Shown here piece after piece: positions 51,441-60,457 of a stretch of 64,000 bases of DNA. The position numbers and the translations under genes were made by a program. Origin of the DNA: Gammaproteobacteria bacterium (GTDB taxonomy: Bacteria; Pseudomonadota; Gammaproteobacteria; Pseudomonadales; Azotimanducaceae); contig JAPOVV010000103.1 in the NCBI GenBank assembly GCA_026707945.1, positions 28,642 to 92,641 of the forward strand, in the 5' to 3' direction. The notes under the pieces were generated by a model that ran no database searches, was not told the DNA's origin, and worked only from the letters and a program-made list of their open reading frames with translations. The number at the start of each line of letters is the position of its first letter. The first letter of the stretch is position 1.

Positions 51441-53123
51441 TTAGTTCTGGGATTCAGGCGCACGCTGATTCTGAGTAATCACCGTGCGTCTGTTTACTGG
51501 CAATAGCCTGATGTTTTGAGTGGTAGCGTCAGACCAACGCACGTTTGCATTAACAATCACAGGCGTCGTTGGAAAGGTGATGTGAACAGTTGGTGAGTTG
51601 GCTGCAAGATAACTGCCGCTAACTTGAACTTCTCCTTGATAAGAGCCTAAATCGGTTTCAAGCGTTAGCCGGGCGTTCAGATCGGGTGCGCCGTGGCGAT
51701 TTAGCAGGTCGACGGCTATCCATGGGCCGGTGGCTGTTGTTGAGTTCAAGAGTACATAAGCTGGCGCGTCACGATTGGCGACCACCAAATCGACGGTTCC
51801 GTTGCCGTCAAGATCGCCCGCGGCTACGCCGCGGCTTGTATGGATAAGAGTTTGCTCGTGTACTAGCTCCGGTGCCACAAACTGAAATCTGATCCCTGCT
51901 CCACCCTCGAACAGAGCGTTCGATTCCGCGTAGGGATCCTCTGTTTCGCTTTCGACCGAGAATGTGACGCGCCCATTGCCTTCATAAAAATCCAAGCGGC
52001 CGTCGTGATCAAAGTCGAATAACGCGACACCGAAACGTGTGTAGTTCCTACTAAACCGCGTTAACCCTACCTTCGCTGTCGCGTCTGTGAAATATGCGCC
52101 ATCGTTGCGGTAATAAGAGTCCGTTTCGCCTTGAATGTTGACGACGATGATGTCTACATCCAAATCTTGATCGACATCTCGCGCCGCGACGCCCATACCT
52201 GCTTTAGCGATACCGTGGTCGTCGAAAGCCGCTCCTCGCTCGAACGCTTCGTTTTTGAACGTGAAGTCGCCTTGATTAACCCATAGATGGTTTGGCGACT
52301 TATCGTTCGCCACGAAGATATCGAGCTTACTATCACCGTTAAAGTCGGAAGCAACTACACCCAATCCATTCCCACGAGCAGTCGTGATACCTGCTTCGAT
52401 AGAGATATCGCTAAACGTGCCATCGCCGTTGTTTCGAAATAGAACGTCTGATGTCGGTCGGTTGTAGTTCCCCGGGTCGCAGTAATTTCTCGAGCCCGTA
52501 CCGTAGTCGTAGCAATTCCGTTCGGTTGTAATGCTCCATTCGACGTAGTTCACCACGAACAGATCGAGATGACCATCTCCGTTAAAGTCACCGAACGTTG
52601 CAGCGGTGCTAAATCCATGGGTACCAACATTGGCACTGGCTGTTACTTCAACGAATGTCGCATCGCCGTTGTTGCGAAAGAGTCGGTTCTCACCTACGTT
52701 TGTTACGAAAACGTCAACTAGACCATCAGCGTCGTAGTCGCCGACGGCGGGACCCATGCCGTAACTTGGGTCTTCCAATCCACTCTCATTACTCAGGCTG
52801 AATATTCCATCTCCGTCATTCAAAAAAAGCTCGTTGCCATCGCGCTCTGAACTGTCGACGGGACCCCCTGATTGGACGAAGTAAATATCGAGGTCACCAT
52901 CATTTTCGACGTCGAAAAGAGCGACGCCCCCTCCCATGATTTCGGGAAGGAAGAACGATTCGGAAGCACCTGATACGTGCTTGAACGTAATCCCCGAATC
53001 CGGCGCAACGTCCGTGAACCAGTATTGCGAGGTGTCAGGTTGCGACGAATCTTGACCGCATCCGCTGAGCAATCCACATATTGCAGCCGTCATAAGGTGC
53101 TGAAAAGTTCTCAGCGAATACAC
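51441..53123 (-). CDS. CRTAC1 family lipoprotein (FG-GAP repeats and ASPIC/UnbV-like end)
   Basis: The 560-residue protein has a lipobox LLSGC with Cys22. WFTDVAPDSGITFKHVSGAS and LPEIMGGGVALFDVENDGDL begin a propeller with several DxDGDxD-type loops (DYDADGLVDVFVTNV, DFNGDGHLDLFVVNY, DFNGDSKLDIFVAND, DLDGNGTVDLVVANRD). The C-terminus (WIAVDLLNRHGAPDLNARLT) is a diverged ASPIC/UnbV fold. GTG at 53123 is supported by GGAGA six bases upstream. It starts one base after the stop of the TPR lipoprotein. It is probably anchored in the outer membrane. It resembles the protein at 44170 in layout. Confidence 0.88.
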   Translation of the reverse strand: MYSLRTFQHLMTAAICGLLSGCGQDSSQPDTSQYWFTDVAPDSGITFKHVSGASESFFLPEIMGGGVALFDVENDGDLDIYFVQSGGPVDSSERDGNELFLNDGDGIFSLSNESGLEDPSYGMGPAVGDYDADGLVDVFVTNVGENRLFRNNGDATFVEVTASANVGTHGFSTAATFGDFNGDGHLDLFVVNYVEWSITTERNCYDYGTGSRNYCDPGNYNRPTSDVLFRNNGDGTFSDISIEAGITTARGNGLGVVASDFNGDSKLDIFVANDKSPNHLWVNQGDFTFKNEAFERGAAFDDHGIAKAGMGVAARDVDQDLDVDIIVVNIQGETDSYYRNDGAYFTDATAKVGLTRFSRNYTRFGVALFDFDHDGRLDFYEGNGRVTFSVESETEDPYAESNALFEGGAGIRFQFVAPELVHEQTLIHTSRGVAAGDLDGNGTVDLVVANRDAPAYVLLNSTTATGPWIAVDLLNRHGAPDLNARLTLETDLGSYQGEVQVSGSYLAANSPTVHITFPTTPVIVNANVRWSDATTQNIRLLPVNRRTVITQNQRAPESQN

Positions 53124-53124
53124 G

Positions 53125-54474
53125 CTAGTTCTCCGCTAGCCCGCCGCAGTTTTCGATGCCTGATTCGCTAGCCGATTCCGTAAGCATCATCGCACTAAGT
53201 CGCTCAAGCTGCTCCGATGCCTGCGTAAATTCCGGGGCGAGATCGATTGATCGTTTCATATGGCAACGAGCGTTAGAAAAATCAGAGAGTTCTGCATATG
53301 CATGTCCAAGGAAGTAGTGAATTTCCGCAGTTTCTTCAATCTGCAACGCACGATGTAGACTGCTTAGCGCATCGGAAAAGTCACCTATCTGCGCGAGTGC
53401 GATACCCCGCTGCAACAATCCCCAAGTGTTATCTGGTTCCAAAGCGAGCGCTTCATCGATTAGTCGAAGGGCTTCGACGCTGTTCTGCGAAGCAATCTCC
53501 AACTCTGCGAGTCCGAGCATGAAGTTGATCTCCGCCGGCCAAGTCTTCTGAGCGTGATTGATCAACGCTCGTAGATTCGTGACATCACCCGCAAGCCTTA
53601 ATCGGTGTACCTTGGCGATCACCACTCTCTTATTGTCCGGGTGTTTCTCGTAAAGTGAATCGATGAGCGTAAACGCGGAGGTTTGACCTTCCGCGTGTAC
53701 CAACAGCTCGCGAAAGCGGGTGAGTTCAGCACTGATGCTAACTTCATAGGTTCGTTTCTCAGCGCTCAGTGGGTCTGGAAAGCCGATCTGACCCGGAATC
53801 TCGGTTCGTTGTGGTAGTGGTAGCCCATCAGTCAGTCCGAGCCGAGTTTGTGCATTGTGGATCAGGTGGTCAATCTGTGGGTGTGAATCACGCCGCTTTA
53901 GGCTCTGCAGATGCTCTAGCGCAACTTCCGCTTTATCTTCACGAAGCGCCACTTGTGCTAGACCAACGGTTGCCGCTGCATGCCCGTCAGTTTCGACTGC
54001 GTTTTGAAATGCGGTTGCCGCTTCAGGCAGTTCGTCGAGTGCGAGATGCCATCTACCTTTCCAAATCCAACCAGGGGCGTAAGCGGCGTCGATCGTCTGT
54101 ACACGTTCAAGCGCTTGCAGAGCGCCCTCATAGTCCCCAAAACTTGCAAGAACAAGACTTTCATAGTAAGACCACTTGATGTTCGTCGGCGAAAGCTCGG
54201 CTGCTTGTTGATACCCAATAAGCGCTGAGTCGGCGAAGCCATTCATTTCATACGCCATCGCCAGTTCGCCAACCGCAGACGAACTTTCCGGTGAATCACG
54301 CACCGCATCTTGCTTACGAGACAGAAACTCGTGGACTTCGGGATCAACATGTGTCAGGTCGACATCGATAAAAGCATCAATCGCCGTTACGGAATCTCGG
54401 GATTCAGTTTGACCGCAACCGGATAAGCCGACCATTAGTAGGGCTAGATAGCAAACGATGCAAACGATTCGCAT
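53125..54474 (-). CDS. TPR lipoprotein
   Basis: The 449-residue protein has a signal peptide ending in LSGC (Cys20), then at least six TPR-like repeats (AMAYEMNGFADSALIGYQQA, SFGDYEGALQALERVQTIDA, LDELPEAATAFQNAVETDGH, and near the end GIALAQIGDFSDALSSLHRA and FLGHAYAELSDFSNARCHMK). An open frame extends to 54618, but ATG 54474 begins the lipoprotein signal and the upstream part overlaps the previous gene. TPR scaffolds hold partner proteins; the partners are probably the two FG-GAP lipoproteins on either side. Gaps of 22 and one base indicate one transcript. Confidence 0.85.
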   Translation of the reverse strand: MRIVCIVCYLALLMVGLSGCGQTESRDSVTAIDAFIDVDLTHVDPEVHEFLSRKQDAVRDSPESSSAVGELAMAYEMNGFADSALIGYQQAAELSPTNIKWSYYESLVLASFGDYEGALQALERVQTIDAAYAPGWIWKGRWHLALDELPEAATAFQNAVETDGHAAATVGLAQVALREDKAEVALEHLQSLKRRDSHPQIDHLIHNAQTRLGLTDGLPLPQRTEIPGQIGFPDPLSAEKRTYEVSISAELTRFRELLVHAEGQTSAFTLIDSLYEKHPDNKRVVIAKVHRLRLAGDVTNLRALINHAQKTWPAEINFMLGLAELEIASQNSVEALRLIDEALALEPDNTWGLLQRGIALAQIGDFSDALSSLHRALQIEETAEIHYFLGHAYAELSDFSNARCHMKRSIDLAPEFTQASEQLERLSAMMLTESASESGIENCGGLAEN

Positions 54475-54496
54475 AGGTTGGAAATCGATGGTTTTC

Positions 54497-57400
54497 CTAA
54501 CGGGCTGCCATGCCGCTTTGGTGTCGCACGTTGTACTTCGAGTGCAGCAAATCTCGCTTCGCAATCTGGTTAGCAGAGATGCCGTCATGGCTTGGGAGCG
54601 GTTCGACCGTATCGCCACTTTCCGTGTAGAGATCCATGTCTTTTGCCCAGCCTTGAAATTCCAGTGCGTAGTAACGTCGATATCCGATCTTCGGTGATTC
54701 GGGTACCGAAAACTCTAGGTGAACCTCTTCTCCACTGCCAACGATTGCGACCGCGCTATCCACTGATTCAACGAGCTCCGTCGCTTCGCCCATCGCTGTA
54801 TAGAAACCTGTAGCTTTTTTTGCGTCGCCGGTTGTGTGCCGATTGTCGTAGTCGTAATACGGTGTACGTTGCGGTCCGGTCGTACGGTGTGCAAATCCAG
54901 ATGACCGAACAACGGCGCGATCGGGCGAGATACGTTGATGAGAACTATCCGAGAGATGTTGTGCTCTTACGACCCGTATGCGGTCCCAGTAGATTTCCAG
55001 GTTGGTCCGCAAGCGCAGAGCGTTCGTACCACTTGGGAGGGTCGGCAATGGCAACGCAATCTGGCGAGGCATACCACCGGGAAATCCAAACTCTTCAGCC
55101 ACGACTTGCCACACGCCGTCACGGTCTCGGGCTTCGATCGTAGGTGCTTGATATTCCACGCCTGCCTGATAGGCCGCAAACGAAGTTTGTGAGTACGGGA
55201 ATTCAACCCAACCATCCGCAATTAAGACCGCATTCGTTTCAGGAAGCTCTTTATCGAATTCGACCGTGAGGGTCGATCTTTTTGAAAGTAATCCAATAAA
55301 GCGAGGTTCTACCGGACCTGGATCCACCGCTTTTGAATCGGACTTTGTAATTTCGTCGATCACGTTGGAATCGATGTTCGTTGCTGCACGAATTGGTTCG
55401 TAGATTTCTTGAAAAAAGATCGGTTCGCTGGAGGGTGTCGCACTTTTTACATTGAGTCGCTCGTCTAGTGCAATCGCCCACGTCACGGGCACGTCAAAAT
55501 AAAGTAGCGTTGCGGAATCTAGATAAAGAACTTCCTCCATTGGTTCGCCGATTTTGACTTCGAACTTGCCACGACGAGGTTGAAGCATGCCGTCGGGGAG
55601 CAACAATCGCTCTTTCGTCCGAACGGGCGTCGTGACGCCAGGTTCCGCGAAATACCCAAGCGCCGCAACACCCAGCACGTCGCTCACGAATTCGTACTTT
55701 TCACCATTCCACACGAAAACAACTGGGCAACTTGCGAGTTGGCGCTGTAGTTCGTCGATCTTGTGAAGCTCACCGTAGTTCAGTGCGATTTCAGACTGGG
55801 TCACGCCGTCGGACCACAACAGCTCGGCGTAGTCGGCTTGGTCTGCTCCACCGGAACCGAACATGACTGGCATCAGACTTTGCGAGGCACCGGAGTAATA
55901 GCTGAAACTGCTAGCGACAGCCCACCGCGTTTCGGCTCGGAGTTTGATGTACGTTCCAATTCCAGAAGCGTTCGAACGCATTTGGTCGGCGCTTGTTTGA
56001 CCCGATGGAACAATGGCCAGGAATGGGTGCCTTCCTTGACCAGGTGGAAAGATCTCTACTCCATTCGACGAAGCCGTAATGACTGCGGGACCTGATGCCG
56101 CATCGACATAAATCGGTAGCGCGATCTGAAGATCTTCAAGTTGTTCTTCCGCGAGAACTGAAGACGTCCTTGGATCGACTACGACGAAACCATCTCGCTT
56201 CGCAACGAAGAGATCTGATCGGCCGTCGCCATTGAAATCCTGTGCATCAAGTACGAGAACATCGTCAACAGTCATTTCGAAATTGCGACGGGTCCAACTT
56301 GGATCGTCGAATCGCCAGATTTCGAGATGCCCTGCTTCCGAAGCTGAGACTAGCTCCAGTCGACCGTCGACATCAACGTCTAAAGCAGTGATCGCATCGA
56401 GAGCTTCATTCTCAAATTCTTGAAGACTTGTGAATGGCTCGTAGCGCCACGTGAGTTCGTTGCGCATCACCCGATTCGACGCATTTTCGCCGATGAGAAT
56501 GAGGTCTACATCTCGGTCGCGGTCTAGGTCTTCGGCAAGTATCTGACGAACAGAAGTCTTGGAAGCGAGATTCGTTCGTAACTCGTGTTGAACGAAATTA
56601 CCGTTAAGATCATTGTGATATATCTGAAAGCCTGAAGGTCCACCGATGAGTACATCTAGATCTCCGTCATGGTCCGCATCTACGACTCGAACGGTTTGAC
56701 ACATGGTGTCCGTTATGACGGTACCGGGTTGAACACCCGACCCCGTAAATCCTCTGAACATGACTCCGTGTTCACTACACGTTACAAGCTCAGTTGATCC
56801 ATCGTTATTCAAGTCGCCCCATGCAACCGCAAGATGTGGACCGAGATCAAGCGTTTCAACTAAATATCCGTCGGGGCTTCCGATGAGAGTAATGTCTCGA
56901 TTACCATCGCTCATCAGTAAGTCCCATGTACCGTCCTGGTTTACATCGAAACTCGATACGGATATAGGATCATCCATATCCACATCCAGTCTCTGCGGCG
57001 CGCCAAACAACGCCCCATCGGGCATTGGCGTTCTTTCGATAACGTCCGCGATAACAGATTTAGCTTCAGCTTTCGGCCCCATTTGTTTATATGAGAATCC
57101 AGCCGTCACACTGAGTGGGTTATGTTCGAATGCTTGGTAATCCTCAATCAGCTGCGTCGCTCGCTCAATATCGTCCAATCGGCGCGACGCCGTCGACGCT
57201 GCCCAATATGCGCTTCTAAACGAGCTGTTGAGCTCGAGCGTTTCGAGCAAGCGTTGCTGAGCCAATTCGTAGTTCCCAGCCTGCAGATGGGCTTGTCCTA
57301 GGAAGTAGGTCGCAAACGAATCTTCTGGATCGATTGCGACCGCTTTGTTCAAGAACTGGACTGCTTCGTCTGTCTGTCCTAGATATAGATTGACGATCCC

Positions 57401-57775
57401 CGATGTGTACAACGCTCTGACGTTGTTGGGACTGCGATTCAATACGGTCTGAAGTAACTCTAGGCTCCTGAGCTCGTCGTCCGGTTCTTGACGGTTGAGA
57501 GTCGCGATCGCCAAATTGACAAGCCCAACATCCCAATGTGGCGCTTCTTCAGTTACTCTTGTAAAGTCTTCGTGAGCCGCGACGTATTGGAATTGCCCCA
57601 TCTTCGAGACGCCGCGGTCATTTAATTCGATGATGTGAGAAGGAATGGACGAAGTGTCTTGTGCACATCCGAACATCCATAGAACACTGCAAGACAAAAT
57701 GCACCAAAACGCAAGTTTCAGTCGAACTAACGCGAAGAAATCGCGCGCCGTTCCTTCATAAGAAGCTATTTTCAA
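54497..57775 (-). CDS. Large TPR plus FG-GAP lipoprotein
   Basis: The 1092-residue protein has a signal peptide with lipobox MFGC (Cys37). TPR repeats span about 60-260 (GIVNLYLGQTDEAVQFLNKA, FLGQAHLQAGNYELAQQRLL). FG-GAP repeats span about 275-600 (FDVNQDGTWDLLMSDGN, DADHDGDLDVLIGGPSG, DLDRDRDVDLILIGENA). A long C-terminal region starts with CPVVFVWNGEKYEFVSDVLG, followed by GYFAEPG and several all-beta segments to the end. That block recurs in large CRTAC1-associated proteins; its role is not known to me. It is the first gene of a three-lipoprotein operon. It is presumably exposed at the outer membrane. Confidence 0.85.
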   Translation of the reverse strand: MKIASYEGTARDFFALVRLKLAFWCILSCSVLWMFGCAQDTSSIPSHIIELNDRGVSKMGQFQYVAAHEDFTRVTEEAPHWDVGLVNLAIATLNRQEPDDELRSLELLQTVLNRSPNNVRALYTSGIVNLYLGQTDEAVQFLNKAVAIDPEDSFATYFLGQAHLQAGNYELAQQRLLETLELNSSFRSAYWAASTASRRLDDIERATQLIEDYQAFEHNPLSVTAGFSYKQMGPKAEAKSVIADVIERTPMPDGALFGAPQRLDVDMDDPISVSSFDVNQDGTWDLLMSDGNRDITLIGSPDGYLVETLDLGPHLAVAWGDLNNDGSTELVTCSEHGVMFRGFTGSGVQPGTVITDTMCQTVRVVDADHDGDLDVLIGGPSGFQIYHNDLNGNFVQHELRTNLASKTSVRQILAEDLDRDRDVDLILIGENASNRVMRNELTWRYEPFTSLQEFENEALDAITALDVDVDGRLELVSASEAGHLEIWRFDDPSWTRRNFEMTVDDVLVLDAQDFNGDGRSDLFVAKRDGFVVVDPRTSSVLAEEQLEDLQIALPIYVDAASGPAVITASSNGVEIFPPGQGRHPFLAIVPSGQTSADQMRSNASGIGTYIKLRAETRWAVASSFSYYSGASQSLMPVMFGSGGADQADYAELLWSDGVTQSEIALNYGELHKIDELQRQLASCPVVFVWNGEKYEFVSDVLGVAALGYFAEPGVTTPVRTKERLLLPDGMLQPRRGKFEVKIGEPMEEVLYLDSATLLYFDVPVTWAIALDERLNVKSATPSSEPIFFQEIYEPIRAATNIDSNVIDEITKSDSKAVDPGPVEPRFIGLLSKRSTLTVEFDKELPETNAVLIADGWVEFPYSQTSFAAYQAGVEYQAPTIEARDRDGVWQVVAEEFGFPGGMPRQIALPLPTLPSGTNALRLRTNLEIYWDRIRVVRAQHLSDSSHQRISPDRAVVRSSGFAHRTTGPQRTPYYDYDNRHTTGDAKKATGFYTAMGEATELVESVDSAVAIVGSGEEVHLEFSVPESPKIGYRRYYALEFQGWAKDMDLYTESGDTVEPLPSHDGISANQIAKRDLLHSKYNVRHQSGMAAR

Positions 57776-57925
57776 AACACTCTGTTTTTCTGATTTGTTG
57801 AGTTAGCTGGATGCGAATTCATCGTGGTGTGCGCTCGAAATTCGCATTTAGGTCTAGCAGCTGCCGTCCATGCTGCTTCGGTCATATTGCACCAGAACGA
57901 CGCAGCGGTTCGCTCGAAGGATTCG

Positions 57926-58924
57926 TTACGCGTTTGTACTTACCGGCTTGGGACGCGGACCCGGTTGTCTCGGCAATTGATCGACCATCGCTCGAATGTG
58001 ATGAATCGTTGTTCCGCAGCATCCGCCTACGATCTGAACGCCATTTTCTACCCATTGGCGGCAGTATTCCGCAAAATCATCTGGCTTCACCGACATGGGC
58101 GCACGTGCGACCGCGTCCCATCCATTTGCTTCCGGGTACGCCATGACGGGACCGTCCCAACGATCAAAGAGCATTTCGAGCGCCGGAGTCGTGGAATAAA
58201 ACGAACTATGCATGATTCCCACGGCCTGAGGATCGTATGCGGTGAGTGTATCGATGATCGTTTCGAGTGGATCGGTCAAATGCTGTGGGAAATCATCAGG
58301 AATTCGGTAGGACTCCTCGCTGGCCATATGCCATCCAATCATCTGATCGTTCGGTCCTCGACTCGCACTGATACCAACCCAGATCGGCAAGCCCGTGGTT
58401 TTCGCAGCTTCTATGAGTCTCGTCGAGTGATTCAGATCTTGCATCATTTCGAGAATTAACAGATCACAACCTGCCCCAGCGAGGATTTCCACCCACTCGC
58501 GGTAATTCTCGGCTTCACGTTCCGGTCCTGGTCGAGTTTTTGGATCTCCGGCTACCGTGCCTGCTACCCAAGCGATATGGTTAGAAATCGAACCAGCGAT
58601 TGCAATAGGACGGTCTGGCTTGACGCTATCTATTGCTTCTCTCGTCAGTTCTACGGCGCGTCGGTTAATTTCAACGGTCTCATCTCCGCAGCCCGCGGCC
58701 TCAAGTACATGTCGGCACGTCGCGAAAGTATTAGCCGTGATAACGTCAGATCCAGCCTGCAAATATGACTCGTGTACCTGCCGCACAGTATCAGGATGAG
58801 TCTTGTTCGCGACCCCGCACCATGCGCTCTCATGCATTTCGCCGCCTAGGCGTTCGATTTCAGAACCGATACCGCCGTCCAAGAGAATGAGGTCCCCAGC
58901 AGCAATCTTTTCGTCGAGAATCAT
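57926..58924 (-). CDS. Homocysteine S-methyltransferase family protein
   Basis: The 332-residue barrel begins LILLDGGIGSEIERLGGEMH and has SDVITANTFATCRHVLEAAG, then the zinc-binding VGGCCGTTIHHIRAM near the end (two Cys). At the position of the first zinc Cys, usually GxNC, it has GIMHSSFYS, so His or Ser would replace Cys. Relatives transfer methyl groups from betaine, S-methylmethionine or related donors to homocysteine. The changed ligand may mean a different thiol acceptor. It follows directly after a TonB-receptor remnant, and no methionine-cycle gene is nearby. Confidence 0.85.
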   Translation of the reverse strand: MILDEKIAAGDLILLDGGIGSEIERLGGEMHESAWCGVANKTHPDTVRQVHESYLQAGSDVITANTFATCRHVLEAAGCGDETVEINRRAVELTREAIDSVKPDRPIAIAGSISNHIAWVAGTVAGDPKTRPGPEREAENYREWVEILAGAGCDLLILEMMQDLNHSTRLIEAAKTTGLPIWVGISASRGPNDQMIGWHMASEESYRIPDDFPQHLTDPLETIIDTLTAYDPQAVGIMHSSFYSTTPALEMLFDRWDGPVMAYPEANGWDAVARAPMSVKPDDFAEYCRQWVENGVQIVGGCCGTTIHHIRAMVDQLPRQPGPRPKPVSTNA

Positions 58925-58974
58925 TGTTGAGTCTCTTAGTTTTTCAAGGTATGGAATAGATATGGTATGCGAGA

Positions 58975-59238
58975 CTAGAAACGGTGTTGTACGCGAAACT
59001 TATAGGAGCGCCCCCAGATCCTTGCTACACTCGTGGCGTATGCTGAAGTAATGGACTCCATGGGTCTTGGGACGCGGTTAAGAAGATTGTCTACTGTGAT
59101 CGCTAGCGTTGTCTCGCAGGGTAAGCCGAATACGGAGCTCAGGCGGTATGCGTAGAAAAGGTCAAGCCTCGACCAGGCTTCGATTCGACTTGCACGAGCA
59201 CGACTAGACAAGAAATACGTCGAATGAGTTTTCGCGCA
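58975..59238 (-). pseudogene. TonB-dependent receptor, C-terminal remnant
   Basis: The minus frame opens after a TAA and encodes about 87 residues: STYFLSSRARASRIEAWSRL, DLFYAYRLSSVFGLP, TLAITVDNLLNRVPRP, and finally RSYKFRVQHRF before TAG. DxxxSYR-like strand, LxVDNLLNR and a terminal Phe strand are exactly the last three barrel strands of a TonB receptor (compare FGIENALDYYP...YARVQYRM at 41333). The rest of the receptor is missing; tRNA-Glu lies 79 bases upstream. It is a deletion or recombination scar rather than a functional gene; a short expressed protein cannot be excluded. Confidence 0.75.
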
Positions 59239-59316
59239 TTAGAGCCGTCGTATGCATGGGTCCGGCAATATAACGAATCGTGCGCTACGTAAGTGACCCT
59301 TTTATTTTGGATCAAA

Positions 59317-59392
59317 TGGCGTCCCCTAGGGGAGTCGAACCCCTGTTGCTGGGATGAAAACCCAGTGTCCTGGGCCACTAGACGAAGGGGAC
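59317..59392 (-). tRNA. tRNA-Glu (anticodon TTC)
   Basis: A complete cloverleaf on the minus strand: acceptor GTCCCCT with AGGGGAC, D arm TCGTCTAGTGGCCCAGGA, anticodon stem CTGGG/CCCAG around TTTTCAT, T arm AGGGGTTCGACTCCCCT, discriminator G and encoded CCA. It ends 79 bases before the open frame of the TonB-receptor remnant. Confidence 0.97.
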
Positions 59393-59413
59393 ACAGGAAA
59401 TTGCGGCGCGAAT

Positions 59414-59442
59414 TTTATAAACAGCCGGCGCTTTTGTGCGAC
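59414..59442 (-). promoter_or_regulatory. Candidate tRNA-Glu promoter
   Basis: On the minus strand TATAAA (59419-59414) lies 22 bases before the tRNA, with a weak -35 GTCGCA (59442-59437) at 17-base spacing. Confidence 0.3.
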
Positions 59443-59479
59443 CTTTTATACGAGTAACTACGTACCTGAAAATCGACCG

Positions 59480-60457
59480 TTAGAAAGTCAGACCAATACC
59501 AGCGACGTAAGTTATGTCTGTTTTGTCGATACCTTCAGGTACGTTGGTATCGTGCTTTAGGTTCGCGAGAAGATTGAGGCTCACGTTCTCCACGAACGCA
59601 TATTTCAATCCGTTTGAACTATCTAACACGAACCCTTCGTCAATTGCGGCAAGGAGTCGATGTTCATGAAATGCCTCAAGGCGTCCCCCCAAAAGCCGTC
59701 GCGAAAAATCGAGTTCCCAACTGATCGCTGGATGTTCAGTGCTCATTTCATCTGATTTCTCAAAGATTGCCGCGATACCGATTTCGGCTGTGAGAGTACT
59801 GTAGGTGTGATCCCAAAACCGATGGCCGATACCAGCCGTGGGTGCAAGGCGTAAATCAATCGCTTTAAGTGGGTCGCGAAATCCATCTGCATTAAGCGCG
59901 TAGAACCACTTTTCTCGAAAGAAATTACGTGTTTTGTAGTTCACGTTCACCTGGTTCTTGAGTTCCTCACCCTCAGCGATATCAAAATGAAACGCCGACT
60001 TTAGCACATGCTCTGATTTCGGGCGCGTGAATTGTGATTCGGTCGTAAATAGATAAACCTGCGTCGAACTATTTCCGGTCGAATAGGAGGCTGATAAATC
60101 AACTTGATTAGTTAAAACCGATGCTCCGCCGAGTAAAGGAACGGCATCGCTTCGCGCTATGTGCGTTGAAGCGATGTCGATACTTGCATTAAAGGTCGTT
60201 GAAGCACGCTGTCCCGCTTTGTCGACTATGAGAAATGACTTATCCGAATGAATGGTCGCCACGTGATCTTGCTGGATGCGCAATACTCCGGCATAGGTTG
60301 TGTCGAATTCGACCAAATTACCAGAGATGCCGATCAGTTCTCCAGATACGCGATCGCCATTAACAAGCTCAAGCGTATCAGCACTAACGTACGCTATGAA
60401 CGAGATTGAGAGTAGAAACGCCAGGAATGGCTTAGTTAACGGTCTCCGAATGCTCAA
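59480..60457 (-). CDS. DUF481 outer-membrane barrel protein (YdiY-like)
   Basis: The 325-residue protein has a signal peptide (FLAFLLSISFIAYVSA). The early segment DTLELVNGDRVSGELIGISG is an SH3-like module usual before this barrel, and the remainder is an all-beta DUF481 barrel (VDLSASYSTGNSSTQVYLFT, YALNADGFRDPLKAIDLRLA) ending in Phe. Function is not established; E. coli YdiY is a relative. Its start lies inside the end of the DUF815 gene (26-base overlap), so they are probably cotranscribed. Confidence 0.88.
   Translation of the reverse strand: MSIRRPLTKPFLAFLLSISFIAYVSADTLELVNGDRVSGELIGISGNLVEFDTTYAGVLRIQQDHVATIHSDKSFLIVDKAGQRASTTFNASIDIASTHIARSDAVPLLGGASVLTNQVDLSASYSTGNSSTQVYLFTTESQFTRPKSEHVLKSAFHFDIAEGEELKNQVNVNYKTRNFFREKWFYALNADGFRDPLKAIDLRLAPTAGIGHRFWDHTYSTLTAEIGIAAIFEKSDEMSTEHPAISWELDFSRRLLGGRLEAFHEHRLLAAIDEGFVLDSSNGLKYAFVENVSLNLLANLKHDTNVPEGIDKTDITYVAGIGLTF

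Noticed and set aside
59139..59378. Minus-strand 79-residue frame overlapping tRNA-Glu and the TonB remnant
   Set aside because: Its first part is the tRNA itself read as protein, and the receptor-like sequence is in another frame.
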